Assembly: GCF_001404515.1 (NCBI RefSeq)
Contig: NZ_CXWE01000002.1
Span: 248,001-312,000 of the forward strand
Origin: Roseibium album
Lineage (GTDB): Bacteria > Pseudomonadota > Alphaproteobacteria > Rhizobiales > Stappiaceae
Reading direction: 5' to 3'
DNA length: 64,000 nucleotides
Part shown: piece by piece, positions 17,952 to 25,819 of the stretch
Layout: every line of letters starts with the position of its first letter
Position numbering within the stretch: the stretch's first letter is position 1
The notes under the pieces: generated by a model
Database searches by the model: none
Seen by the model: only the letters and a program-made list of their open reading frames with translations
What the model was told of the DNA's origin: nothing
Made by a program: the position numbers and the translations under genes

Positions 17952-18501
17952 TACTGACAAAAACGACAATTCCTCAAGAGCTCAGTTCATTCTGTACTGG
18001 GGCGACATGGGCACTCAGTGGGGCGTCAACCGCTCGGTGGCCCAGATACACGCGCTGCTCTACCTCAGCACCGACCCGCTGAACGCCGAACAGATTTCCG
18101 AGGAGCTCGGAATTGCGCGGTCCAACGTCTCCAACTCCCTGAAGGAACTTGTGGGTTGGAGGTTGATCCAGCGGGTTCCCGTCGCCGGTGACCGGCGGGA
18201 GCACTTTGTCGCGGAAACCGACGTATGGGAAATGGCGCTGCTGATTGCCAGGGGCCGCAAGGAACGTGAGATCGACCCCGCCATCCGTGCGATCGACATG
18301 TGCGTCACCCAGGCGGAAACCGAAACCAAGCTCGATCCCGCGGTGCTATCCCGGATGCATGCGATGCAGGACTTTCTGGCCACGGCCGACAAGTGGTCGA
18401 ACCAGATGCTGAGCGTTCCGAAATCAAACCTTTCCGCTTTGATGAAGATGGGCACCAAGGTTTTGACTCTTTTGAGGGTCGGCGGCGGAAAAACGGACTA
18501 G
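17941..18501 (+). CDS. GbsR/MarR-family transcriptional regulator
   Basis: 186 residues. Winged helix at ~30-95: YLSTDPLNAEQISEELGIAR, SNVSNSLKELVGWRLIQRVP and the wing with GDRREHFVAE, all typical of GbsR-type MarR relatives. The C-terminal half is helical and probably dimerises. No Shine-Dalgarno precedes ATG 17941, and the predicted promoter would start transcription there, so the mRNA may be leaderless. It is followed by a DUF4166 gene and a TIGR01777 epimerase gene, a combination found repeatedly in proteobacteria, and its operators lie before itself and before that pair. Confidence 0.85.
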   Translation: MTEITDKNDNSSRAQFILYWGDMGTQWGVNRSVAQIHALLYLSTDPLNAEQISEELGIARSNVSNSLKELVGWRLIQRVPVAGDRREHFVAETDVWEMALLIARGRKEREIDPAIRAIDMCVTQAETETKLDPAVLSRMHAMQDFLATADKWSNQMLSVPKSNLSALMKMGTKVLTLLRVGGGKTD

Positions 18502-18520
18502 GCAAATTTTTTAAATCTAA

Positions 18521-18540
18521 ATTTCTCTTTATACAGAAAT
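18521..18540. promoter_or_regulatory. Second GbsR-type operator before the DUF4166 gene
   Basis: ATTTCTCTTTATACAGAAAT matches the perfect palindrome at 17932 at 15 of 20 positions, with identical ATTTCT and ACAGAAAT ends. It sits between the regulator stop (18501) and the next start (18565). A further half-like ATGACAGGAA follows at 18548. Confidence 0.6.
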
Positions 18541-18564
18541 AACGGATATGACAGGAAGAACGGT

Positions 18565-19215
18565 ATGAAACAGGCTTGTCGTCAAATCCATCCTCAGGAT
18601 GTTGTTCCAGATTATCGTTTCCACGATCTTGTCGGTGAAAAAGCGTGGAACACGCTCCCGGTATCCGTCCGCCGGCGCTTCGGCAAGCGCCTGAAAGGCG
18701 GCGCAAGTGTCGTCTATCAGGGTGTCGTTGTTTCAATGCGCAGGAACCTTGCCGGATTCTTCTTGTCACAGCTCGCCAGGCTCATTGGCGGGCCCCTTCC
18801 CCATGACCTGTCATCCGTCCGGCAACCGGCGGTGGTGTCGGTGACAGAGGATTGCGCTGGCGATGGCCAGTTCTGGATACGTCAATATGGCCGGGCATCC
18901 GGTTTCCCGCAGGTCATACATAGTTCCAAGAGATTCTCCGGCCCGACCGGCATTGAAGAATACATCGGCGCGGGATTGGGAATAGCGCTGCGCGTCGGCA
19001 TCAACCAGAACGGTCTGAGTTTCAAGAGCGATCACTATTTCCTGCAGATCCGAAACAGGAAACTGCGGCTTCCCGCCTGGCTCAGCCCAGGCGCGCTCAC
19101 CATCAGCCACCGGGACCTCGGCAAAACGCGGTTCCTGTTTTCACTCACATTGAAAAGCCGGCTTTTCGGCGAACTCGTCCATCAGGACGCCCTCTTTCAC
19201 GACATGGAGCAATAA
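18565..19215 (+). CDS. DUF4166 domain-containing protein
   Basis: 216 residues, no signal peptide. Motifs RRFGKRLKGGASVVYQG, a central FWIRQYGRASGFPQVIHSSK, and DHYFLQIRNRKLRLPAWLSP with LFHDMEQ at the end match DUF4166. The family commonly occurs at the C terminus of, or next to, saccharopine-dehydrogenase- or epimerase-like proteins; function is unknown. It is two bases from the TIGR01777 gene, so the two are cotranscribed, and it is likely repressed by the upstream GbsR protein through the site at 18521. Confidence 0.8.
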   Translation: MKQACRQIHPQDVVPDYRFHDLVGEKAWNTLPVSVRRRFGKRLKGGASVVYQGVVVSMRRNLAGFFLSQLARLIGGPLPHDLSSVRQPAVVSVTEDCAGDGQFWIRQYGRASGFPQVIHSSKRFSGPTGIEEYIGAGLGIALRVGINQNGLSFKSDHYFLQIRNRKLRLPAWLSPGALTISHRDLGKTRFLFSLTLKSRLFGELVHQDALFHDMEQ

Positions 19216-19217
19216 CA

Positions 19218-20711
19218 ATGGAAAATCCCGTTCTGTGGACACTGATCTCCATTCAGATCTTCATGGGTCTCTACGATACGCTGGTCCATCATGAAGGTAC
19301 CGAACGGCTTGCCTGGCGCGCCTCCCAAAAGCTTGAATTGCGCCTGCATGGGGTGCGCAATTTCTTTTACGCTCTGATCTTTCTCTGCTTTGCCTGGATG
19401 GAGCCTCACGGCGCATTCGCGATCTCACTCGGCTTTGTTCTGCTGGCCGAAGTCATCATCACGTTGTGGGACTTCGTCGAAGAGGACATGACACGCAAAC
19501 TCCCCTGGACGGAACGCATCAACCACACTTTGCTGACCCTGAACTATGGCGCGATCCTTGCGTTTCTCGCGCCTGTGCTTTGGCACTGGTCGCTTCTGCC
19601 GAGTGCAATCATCCCCGTCAGCTATGGCTGGTGGAGCGCAATGGCAACAGTGGCTGCCCTCGGCGTCGCCATTTTTTCGGCACGCGACCTGCTGGCCGCT
19701 GCCCGCAGCGATCGTATTGGGCTCGCAGACCCTGCAAATCTTGCGGAGGGTCTGCCGTCTCCCCAACATGTTCTGGTTACCGGTGGAACCGGCTTTATCG
19801 GACGTCGGCTGGTGGAAGCTCTGGTCTCGAGCGGGCATCACGTCACAGTTCTCACCCGTGACCTGCGAAATGCGGACAAGCTGGCCCATCCTGTGCGGGT
19901 GATTACCAACCTGGACCGGATCCATGCCAGCGACCGCGTGGACGCGATCGTCAATCTTGCAGGAGACCCGATCGCAAATGGCCTCTGGACCAAAAAGAAG
20001 CGTGATCGGATCATAAAGTCCCGGGTGGAGATGACCGAAGCGCTCCACAAGGTTGTCAAACGGCTGGAACACAAGCCGGAATGCCTGATCAGCGGGTCGG
20101 CTATCGGGTGGTACGGCTTGCGCGGCGAGGAAGTTCTCACCGAGGAATCCGCACCGGCGCCCGCTTTCACGCACGAGGTGTGCGACAGATGGGAAGCTGC
20201 GGCCAATCAGATCTCTGCGGAAAACATCCGTGTTGTCGTTCTGCGCATCGGTCTTGTGCTTGGCGTTGATGACGGCATGCTCGCAAGGTTGCTCGCGCCG
20301 TTCGAATTCGGCGGCGGCGGCACGATGGGTACAGGACGCCAGTGGATGTCCTGGATAGAACGGGACGACCTCATTCGCGTGATTGTTCACGCGATGGCAG
20401 ACGAGAGCCTGAAAGGCAGCCTGAACGCGACGGCACCGGAACCGGTCCGCAACAGCGAGTTCACTCGTGATCTTGCAAGCGCCCTGCACCGGCCCGCGTT
20501 CTTGCATTTTCCTGCCTGGCTGTTGTCGGCCTTGCTTGGTGACATGGCCCGTGAAACCATGCTCGGGAGCGTGCGTGTCGCACCGAGGCGGCTCCTGGAT
20601 CGTGGTTTTGAGTTTCACCATCCCGAGTTGGGACCGATGCTCGAAAAAATCACCGGCTCTACCCATGCGAAAACGCCCCGACTGGATCGACAGGAGCACG
20701 CCGTGGTCTGA
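19218..20711 (+). CDS. TIGR01777-family epimerase fused to an N-terminal membrane domain
   Basis: 497 residues. Residues 1-165 contain about four hydrophobic helices (NFFYALIFLCFAW, LGFVLLAEVIITLW, LNYGAILAFLAPVLWHW, WWSAMATVAALGVAIF). Residues ~180-490 are an NAD-dependent SDR/epimerase: nucleotide-binding VTGGTGFIGRRLVEAL, then NLAGDPIANGLWTKKKRD and SGSAIGWYGLRGEEVLTEE, all standard TIGR01777 (YfcH-like) motifs. The fusion would anchor the enzyme at the inner membrane. Substrate unknown. Confidence 0.85.
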   Translation: MENPVLWTLISIQIFMGLYDTLVHHEGTERLAWRASQKLELRLHGVRNFFYALIFLCFAWMEPHGAFAISLGFVLLAEVIITLWDFVEEDMTRKLPWTERINHTLLTLNYGAILAFLAPVLWHWSLLPSAIIPVSYGWWSAMATVAALGVAIFSARDLLAAARSDRIGLADPANLAEGLPSPQHVLVTGGTGFIGRRLVEALVSSGHHVTVLTRDLRNADKLAHPVRVITNLDRIHASDRVDAIVNLAGDPIANGLWTKKKRDRIIKSRVEMTEALHKVVKRLEHKPECLISGSAIGWYGLRGEEVLTEESAPAPAFTHEVCDRWEAAANQISAENIRVVVLRIGLVLGVDDGMLARLLAPFEFGGGGTMGTGRQWMSWIERDDLIRVIVHAMADESLKGSLNATAPEPVRNSEFTRDLASALHRPAFLHFPAWLLSALLGDMARETMLGSVRVAPRRLLDRGFEFHHPELGPMLEKITGSTHAKTPRLDRQEHAVV

Positions 20712-20794
20712 CATGATTGCACCTGGGACGCGGCACCGCGTCGACTGGTCAGGCAGCGTATTCCAAAGTCGCTTTGCGGGATCGGAAACCGGCG

Positions 20795-20824
20795 GAACGG
20801 GACGGCCAAAGGGTTGGCCCGTTC
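20795..20824. terminator. Hairpin between convergent genes
   Basis: GAACGGG (20795-20801) pairs with CCCGTTC (20818-20824), with a further GGCC/GGCC option inside. It lies between the ends of the epimerase gene (20711) and the leftward gene ending at 20828, so it can serve either direction. Confidence 0.45.
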
Positions 20825-20827
20825 TGC

Positions 20828-21385
20828 TTATTCGATGACGAGCCTCGGAAGCCAATGGCTGTCCGGATCGCCCGCCTCAAGATCCGTTTCGCCAACAGGT
20901 CTCAGATCTCCTGCCTCGGGGGGAACACCCAACTTGTCCATGTCCATCTCGTGAAGCGTTCCCACCAGCTGATTGTCTTGTTCCGCGAGCTTGTAGTAGA
21001 TCCCGTTCCAAAGGTTGACGCCGTATTCGTTTGACCCCTTCCACACAAACAGAAGATCGTATTCCAGATCCGTGAAATCCTGCTTGGAAACGGAGCGCCG
21101 GATCTCATACGGGTAAGGTACGCGGCACCAGTATTTGTCCGGTCCCTCGAAACATTTGAAGGGTCTCATGGAAAGGAAATGGTCTGCGAAGGCCTCTTCG
21201 TGCCAGTCGATGCTGTAGGTTATGTCCTTGCCGGCGCTGTCAAAGACGATAGTCGCCACCTGATGCCTTTCACCATTCTGGTCAACCAGATTGACGGTCT
21301 TTTCGCCCCCCAGTGAAAATGCAAAAGCCGAACCGGTGTAAACACCTGAAAGAAAGAACAGAGACCAAAATACCGCGGTTTTCAT
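20828..21385 (-). CDS. Hypothetical exported protein, 185 aa
   Basis: Signal peptide MKTAVFWSLFFLSGVYTGSA with cleavage after AFA. The mature part has IVFDSAGKDITYSIDWHEEA, a probable disulfide pair in FKCFEGPDKYWCRVPYPYE, and an acidic tail. I do not recognise the family. It is likely periplasmic. Single gene, convergent with the epimerase operon. Confidence 0.65.
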   Translation of the reverse strand: MKTAVFWSLFFLSGVYTGSAFAFSLGGEKTVNLVDQNGERHQVATIVFDSAGKDITYSIDWHEEAFADHFLSMRPFKCFEGPDKYWCRVPYPYEIRRSVSKQDFTDLEYDLLFVWKGSNEYGVNLWNGIYYKLAEQDNQLVGTLHEMDMDKLGVPPEAGDLRPVGETDLEAGDPDSHWLPRLVIE

Positions 21386-21762
21386 CGTGCCCCCCCAGGA
21401 AACAGTACCGGATTGCCACCACCCCCAATCACCAGCCTTCCCTCAGCGTGTTGGCCTCAGATGGACAATCGAGGATCCGGCGAGGACATCGCCGAGAGAC
21501 AGACCAGGCAAAATGCGCATGTCTCGATATCGCGCCAATGGCGGTTTTCGCCGGTTTTTGCCATTTCTCGATCAGCCTAGCACGAGGATTGTGGCCGCCT
21601 AGTGCACTTTAGGACAAGCGTTCGAAGGGCAATGTGTTCCGGTTGACAAGGTCAAACAAATTGTCGGCAAATCGGGTTTTGCAGAAAGCTTCGGCAAACC
21701 GATCAGATCAAACTGGACCGAAGCTAACCACAGGGTAAGTTTTCCGGGCGTAGGGTGTCGGC
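21386..21762. other. Intergenic region, no gene seen
   Basis: Divergent region between the exported protein and the DUF2161 gene. It contains TTGACAAGGTCAA near 21643 as a short inverted repeat; otherwise nothing definite. Confidence 0.4.
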
Positions 21763-22437
21763 ATGGCGCGCATTTTGGAAACCGAACTCTACCTTCCGGT
21801 AAAGACTTTTCTTGTCGGACAGGGCTACGACGTGAAAGCCGAAGTCGGGGCTGCGGACGTTGTCGCCTGCCGGGGTGATGCGGATCCCGTGATCGTCGAA
21901 TTGAAGACCGGATTCACCTTGAGCCTTTTTCATCAAGCCATTGCGCGCCTGTCCATGACCGATGCGGTCTATGTCGCGGTTGCCAGGGGAACCGGGCGGC
22001 GATTTCAGCAATCGCTCAAGAGCAACACCAAACTGGCCCGGCGTCTCGGTCTCGGTTTGATGACAGTCCGGCTTTCAGACAGTTTTGTCGAGGTTCATCT
22101 CGACCCCGCGCCATATGCACCGCGCAAGTCCAAGCCACGCAAGGACAGGCTGCTCAGGGAGTTTTCCCGCCGCGTGGGTGATCCCAACACCGGCGGGTCG
22201 ACGCGTGTAACCCTGGTTACCGCCTATCGACAGGATGCGCTTCGGTGCGCCTCACATCTGGAAGCCAACGGACCGAGTCGCGGCGCGGATGTGGCAAAAT
22301 CAACAGGTGTTGATCGGGCGACCAGGATGATGGCCGACGACCATTACGGCTGGTTTGAACGTGTTGAGCGTGGTGTTTTTGCACTGACACCCAAGGGTCG
22401 GGCAGAAACAAGGAACTTCAAGGAAGATCCTCTATAA
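21763..22437 (+). CDS. DUF2161 putative PD-(D/E)XK-type phosphodiesterase
   Basis: 224 residues. The N-terminal half fits a restriction-endonuclease-like fold: LETELYLPVKTFLVGQGYDV, a central AADVVACRGDADPVIVELKT with the D...E-x-K catalytic set (Asp, Glu, Lys), and LFHQAIARLSMTDAVYVAV. The C-terminal half has a winged-helix look (GADVAKSTGVDRATRMMADD, YGWFERVERGVFALTPKG). This is the DUF2161 arrangement. DNA target and role are unknown. Confidence 0.8.
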   Translation: MARILETELYLPVKTFLVGQGYDVKAEVGAADVVACRGDADPVIVELKTGFTLSLFHQAIARLSMTDAVYVAVARGTGRRFQQSLKSNTKLARRLGLGLMTVRLSDSFVEVHLDPAPYAPRKSKPRKDRLLREFSRRVGDPNTGGSTRVTLVTAYRQDALRCASHLEANGPSRGADVAKSTGVDRATRMMADDHYGWFERVERGVFALTPKGRAETRNFKEDPL

Positions 22438-22539
22438 ATCTCCTTCGGACAGACAGGCAGACGGGTTGTTGAACAGCCAGGTTTGCGAACCGGTTGACCG
22501 CAACAATGTCCATCAACAGGGTTTGGCAGAAGCACTTTC

Positions 22540-23553
22540 CTACGTGAACTCGACAGGCTTGCTGTTCAGGCGCTGGACGGTTTCCGGTTCCGCGCGCCGG
22601 CATGCGACAGGTGGCAGCCCCTTGGCAATCTGGTCGAGATCCTCCAGCGTCAGCGCGCCGATCTGTTGCAACGCTGATGCCAGTGCACCTGCACGATGCG
22701 CGGAAAAGAGAATGCCGGGAATGCTGCGAATTGGATCGCCTTCGGGAACCGGTTCCTCGGGAAAAACATCGGTCGCGATCCGCAACCGACCGTCGCTGGC
22801 CTCCCTGGCAAGAGCGTCGAAATCGACGATTGCAGCACGGCTCAGCAGTATGAGCATTGCGTGATCCTGCATCTGCGCGAGTTTTTCACTGTCCAGAAGA
22901 TACGCGTTCTCGGTCGTGATGGACGCCACGACAAAGATCACGCGACAGGTTTGCAGCACCTTGTCCAGTGGCGCGGGGTGAACACCAAGCCGACGCAGGT
23001 GATTGTCGGGCAACCAGGGATCATAAGCCAGCATGTCGGCCTGGAAGGGAGCAAGCAGCTTGTGCAGCGCCTTTCCCAGATCTCCAAAACCGATGAATCC
23101 GATCCGGCTTCCGGTAAGCAACTCGGCATTGGCGTTGCCTTCAAGACCGTATTTCTCCTGCCCGGTCAGAAAGTCACCATGGCTGGTGTGAACACCGCGC
23201 GCCAGGGATAGCGCCATGCACAAACCGATTTCGGCAACAGGCAACGCGAAAACCGAGGCGGGTGTCAGAACGTGGATTCCGCGTTGAAAACAGGTGCCAT
23301 AGTCAATATTCGGGAGAAAATTGGTTTCCACGTTGACGATTGCCTTGAGACCGGGTGCCTGCGCTAGGCGATCCGCTCCCATGGGTTGCTGGCTGATCAG
23401 GACATCGGTCGTCGGCAGATGGCGCAGGTAGGCTTGTTCTCTGTCGGCTGGATCAATCTCAACCACCTGAAATTTCGAAAAAAACCTGTCCCTGTCCGCA
23501 TCGCTGAAGATCTCCTCGGTTCTGCGTGGGGCCGGATCGTATAGAATGCGCAT
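22540..23553 (-). CDS. D-isomer-specific 2-hydroxyacid dehydrogenase
   Basis: 337 residues from ATG 23553 (MRILYDPAPRRTEEIF), with GGAG upstream; longer frames overlap the divergent lacI gene. NAD-binding domain GSRIGFIGFGDLGKALHKLL (G-x-G-x-x-G), followed by catalytic Arg in FVVASITTENAYL..., Glu in FPEEPVPEGDPI and His in FSAHRAGAL. It would interconvert a 2-keto acid and D-2-hydroxy acid, or act on a sugar acid. It is divergent from the LacI regulator of the sugar ABC operon and shares its operators, so it is probably part of that pathway. The exact substrate is unknown. Confidence 0.85.
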   Translation of the reverse strand: MRILYDPAPRRTEEIFSDADRDRFFSKFQVVEIDPADREQAYLRHLPTTDVLISQQPMGADRLAQAPGLKAIVNVETNFLPNIDYGTCFQRGIHVLTPASVFALPVAEIGLCMALSLARGVHTSHGDFLTGQEKYGLEGNANAELLTGSRIGFIGFGDLGKALHKLLAPFQADMLAYDPWLPDNHLRRLGVHPAPLDKVLQTCRVIFVVASITTENAYLLDSEKLAQMQDHAMLILLSRAAIVDFDALAREASDGRLRIATDVFPEEPVPEGDPIRSIPGILFSAHRAGALASALQQIGALTLEDLDQIAKGLPPVACRRAEPETVQRLNSKPVEFT

Positions 23554-23568
23554 CACCGCTCCTCTCGA

Positions 23569-23595
23569 AAAACGATTTACAACATAAAACGTTTT
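23569..23595. promoter_or_regulatory. Tandem LacI-type operators in the divergent promoter
   Basis: AAAACGTTTT (23586-23595) is a perfect 10-bp palindrome with a central CG, the usual LacI/GalR core. AAAACGATTT (23569-23578) is a near copy 17 bases away. They lie between the dehydrogenase start (23553) and the lacI start (23627), so one repressor can control both directions. Confidence 0.55.
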
Positions 23596-23626
23596 TTCTA
23601 ACATAAGTGCAAGGAGGAGGACGCTG

Positions 23627-24715
23627 ATGTCCGGCAAGACTGAAAAAAGGCAGTCGGGAGCAAGACCGTCCATTCGCGATGTCGCGCGACAAGCGGGTGT
23701 TTCACCCGGATGCGTTTCCAATGTGATCAATGGCAGGCGACGCAATGACGACCCGATCGGACGTGCCGTCTTGCAGGCCGTGCGTGAACTCGGCTATCGC
23801 CGCAACACGATGGCGTCCAACCTGAGGCGCAGCCAGAGCCGGATCATCGGCCTTGTCATTCCCAATTTCGAAAACCCGTTTTTTGCAGAGCTTGTGGCAA
23901 AACTCGAGCATTGCGCGGAAGCCACCAACTACCGCATCGTCGCAACCTCCAGCCGCGAAGATCCGGAGATTGAAGCCCGTGAAATAGACGAGCTGATTGG
24001 TTGGCGGGTTGCCGGAGTTCTTCTCATTCCATCGCTTCAATCGCGTTCAGCGGAGTTGATCGGTTCAAGCGAAACACCCTTTCTGGTTCTCGACCGTCTG
24101 CTGCAGGAAGCAGGTGCGGACAGCGTTGGCGTGAACAACGCGGATGCCAGCGCGATGATGATGCAACAGCTATTCGATGCCGGGCATATCCGTATTTTGG
24201 TCGCCTATCTTGGCGACGGACTTGACAACGTCGCCGAACGGCTTGCCGGTGTTCGAAAGGCCGTTGCCGACCATGGACAGAAGGTTGTTGTCGACTACCT
24301 GCCGACAGGCGACAGCGTCGGTGGAGCTCGGTCGGCCCTCGAAGAATATCTCGACAACAATCCGGCACCCGGCGCTGTTTTTTGCCTGTTCAACACCGCC
24401 ACGCTGGCGAGTTACGGCCTTCTCCAGGAGCGAGGACATGTCCTGGGGAAGGATACCGCACTCGCAGGTTTCGACGACAGTGCCTGGATGGCGCATGTCC
24501 ACCCGCCGGTTGCCGCAATTGTTCAGCCAGTGGAAGAGATTGCCAGGACCGCCTGGGAGCGGCTGCTGGCCCGAATAGAAGGTGACACGTCGCCCCCGGC
24601 GACCGTCCGTATCAATTGCCGGCTCGAAGCCAGGGGCACACTGATCCCGGCGCAGTTCGAAGCCGGTTGGAAGAATACTGTCGGCAGCTACGCGGCCGGC
24701 AGAAACAGAAGGTGA
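23627..24715 (+). CDS. LacI-family transcriptional regulator
   Basis: 362 residues. HTH and hinge at the N terminus: SIRDVARQAGVSPGCVSNVI then NLRRSQSRIIGLVIPNFENP. The effector domain is periplasmic-binding-protein-like (VAGVLLIPSLQS, LDRLLQEAGADSVGVNN, LAGFDDSAWMAHVHPP). The first gene of the sugar locus; 44 bases separate it from the binding protein. Its likely sites are the tandem AAAACG palindromes at 23569-23595. The inducer is probably the sugar carried by the ABC transporter. Confidence 0.9.
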   Translation: MSGKTEKRQSGARPSIRDVARQAGVSPGCVSNVINGRRRNDDPIGRAVLQAVRELGYRRNTMASNLRRSQSRIIGLVIPNFENPFFAELVAKLEHCAEATNYRIVATSSREDPEIEAREIDELIGWRVAGVLLIPSLQSRSAELIGSSETPFLVLDRLLQEAGADSVGVNNADASAMMMQQLFDAGHIRILVAYLGDGLDNVAERLAGVRKAVADHGQKVVVDYLPTGDSVGGARSALEEYLDNNPAPGAVFCLFNTATLASYGLLQERGHVLGKDTALAGFDDSAWMAHVHPPVAAIVQPVEEIARTAWERLLARIEGDTSPPATVRINCRLEARGTLIPAQFEAGWKNTVGSYAAGRNRR

Positions 24716-24759
24716 CGCAGAAGCGCCAGTACGCAGAGACGAAAAGTGGAGGAAAGCAA

Positions 24760-25707
24760 ATGTTCAAGAAACTGACCGTAACTGCCCTCGTGGCATTGCT
24801 CGCCGTTCCGGCTCAGGCTGAAACGTACGGTGTTCTGATGAAAACCCTGTCCAACCCGTTCTGGGGCGCGATGGAACTCGGTGTCAGGGATGGCGCCAGC
24901 GAGGCTGGTGTGGAGTATTACCTCCAGGCAGTTGAAAGTGACCAGGCCGCCGAGCCGCAGTTGAATGTCTGCAACACGATGTTGGAGCGCCAGCCGGATG
25001 CGATGATCACCGCCGCGATCAATTCCACCATCCTGCTCCCCTGCCTGAAACGTGCGACCGAAATGGGCATCCCCGTTGTCGACCTCGATGGGAACCTTGA
25101 CCACAAGATCGCAACAGATGCAGGTGTCGATATCGCCTTCTCCATCGGCTCGGACAATGTCGCGGCAGGTGCACAGGGCGCAGAATGGCTGGTCAGCCAG
25201 GTTGGTGCGGACGCAAAGGGACCGATCCTTGTGATAGAAGGTCTTTCAGGCAACGTCACCGGCCAGAAACGGGCTAACGGCTTTTCTGAAAAACTTGCCG
25301 AACTGGCACCCGGACTGGAAATCGTGGCGTCGCTGCCGGGCGACTGGGACCGCGGCAAGGCAGCCAACATCACCAACGATATTCTGACCGCCAATCCGGA
25401 GCTTGTGGCCATCTTTGCCGCCAATGACGGCATGGCCCTGGGAGCGGTTGAAACGGTCTATGCAGCCGGAAAAGGCGATCAGGTGACCGTGATTGGCGTC
25501 GATGGCAACTCGGATGCGGTGAAATCGATCAAGTCCGGACGTCTTAACGCGTCCGTCGCGCAGTTGCCCTACCTCGTCGGCAAGCAGGCAGTCGAAATGG
25601 TCAAGGCCGGCGGCGAACAACCTGACTGGATTTATGTGCCGACCATGGTTCTGACCAAGGAAGTCCTTGAAGGCGGTTCCGACCCGATGCTCGAATACGT
25701 CAAGTAA
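24760..25707 (+). CDS. Sugar ABC transporter, periplasmic binding protein (AlsB/FrcB-like)
   Basis: 315 residues from ATG 24760, preceded by GGAGGAAAG; the frame extends back but without a signal sequence. Signal peptide MFKKLTVTALVALLAVPAQA. The mature start ETYGVLMKTLSNPFWGAMEL, then DGNLDHKIATDAG, IEGLSGNVTGQKRANGF, DWDRGKAANITNDIL and FAANDGMALGAVETV follow the ribose/allose-binding protein pattern closely; the wording is nearest to E. coli D-allose binding protein AlsB. It should deliver a rare hexose to the permease at 25820. The substrate is inferred only. Confidence 0.88.
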   Translation: MFKKLTVTALVALLAVPAQAETYGVLMKTLSNPFWGAMELGVRDGASEAGVEYYLQAVESDQAAEPQLNVCNTMLERQPDAMITAAINSTILLPCLKRATEMGIPVVDLDGNLDHKIATDAGVDIAFSIGSDNVAAGAQGAEWLVSQVGADAKGPILVIEGLSGNVTGQKRANGFSEKLAELAPGLEIVASLPGDWDRGKAANITNDILTANPELVAIFAANDGMALGAVETVYAAGKGDQVTVIGVDGNSDAVKSIKSGRLNASVAQLPYLVGKQAVEMVKAGGEQPDWIYVPTMVLTKEVLEGGSDPMLEYVK

Positions 25708-25736
25708 CAGCAACAATGCGGGCCCCGGGTCAACGG

Positions 25737-25785
25737 ATGTTCAATCGAAATCGATTGAACATCTTTGTGCGTTCGTTTGAACGAA
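25737..25785 (+). promoter_or_regulatory. Two tandem inverted repeats between binding-protein and permease genes
   Basis: ATGTTCAATCGA (25737-25748), AA, TCGATTGAACAT (25751-25762) is a perfect 12-bp inverted repeat. Nine bases on, TTCGTT-TG-AACGAA (25772-25785) is another. Neither is followed by a T-run, so these look like mRNA-stabilising or attenuating structures that raise binding protein over permease, or an operator pair. Confidence 0.5.
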
Positions 25786-25819
25786 AGACACTCCAGGCCC
25801 GCATTTATCGGGTAGGCAT

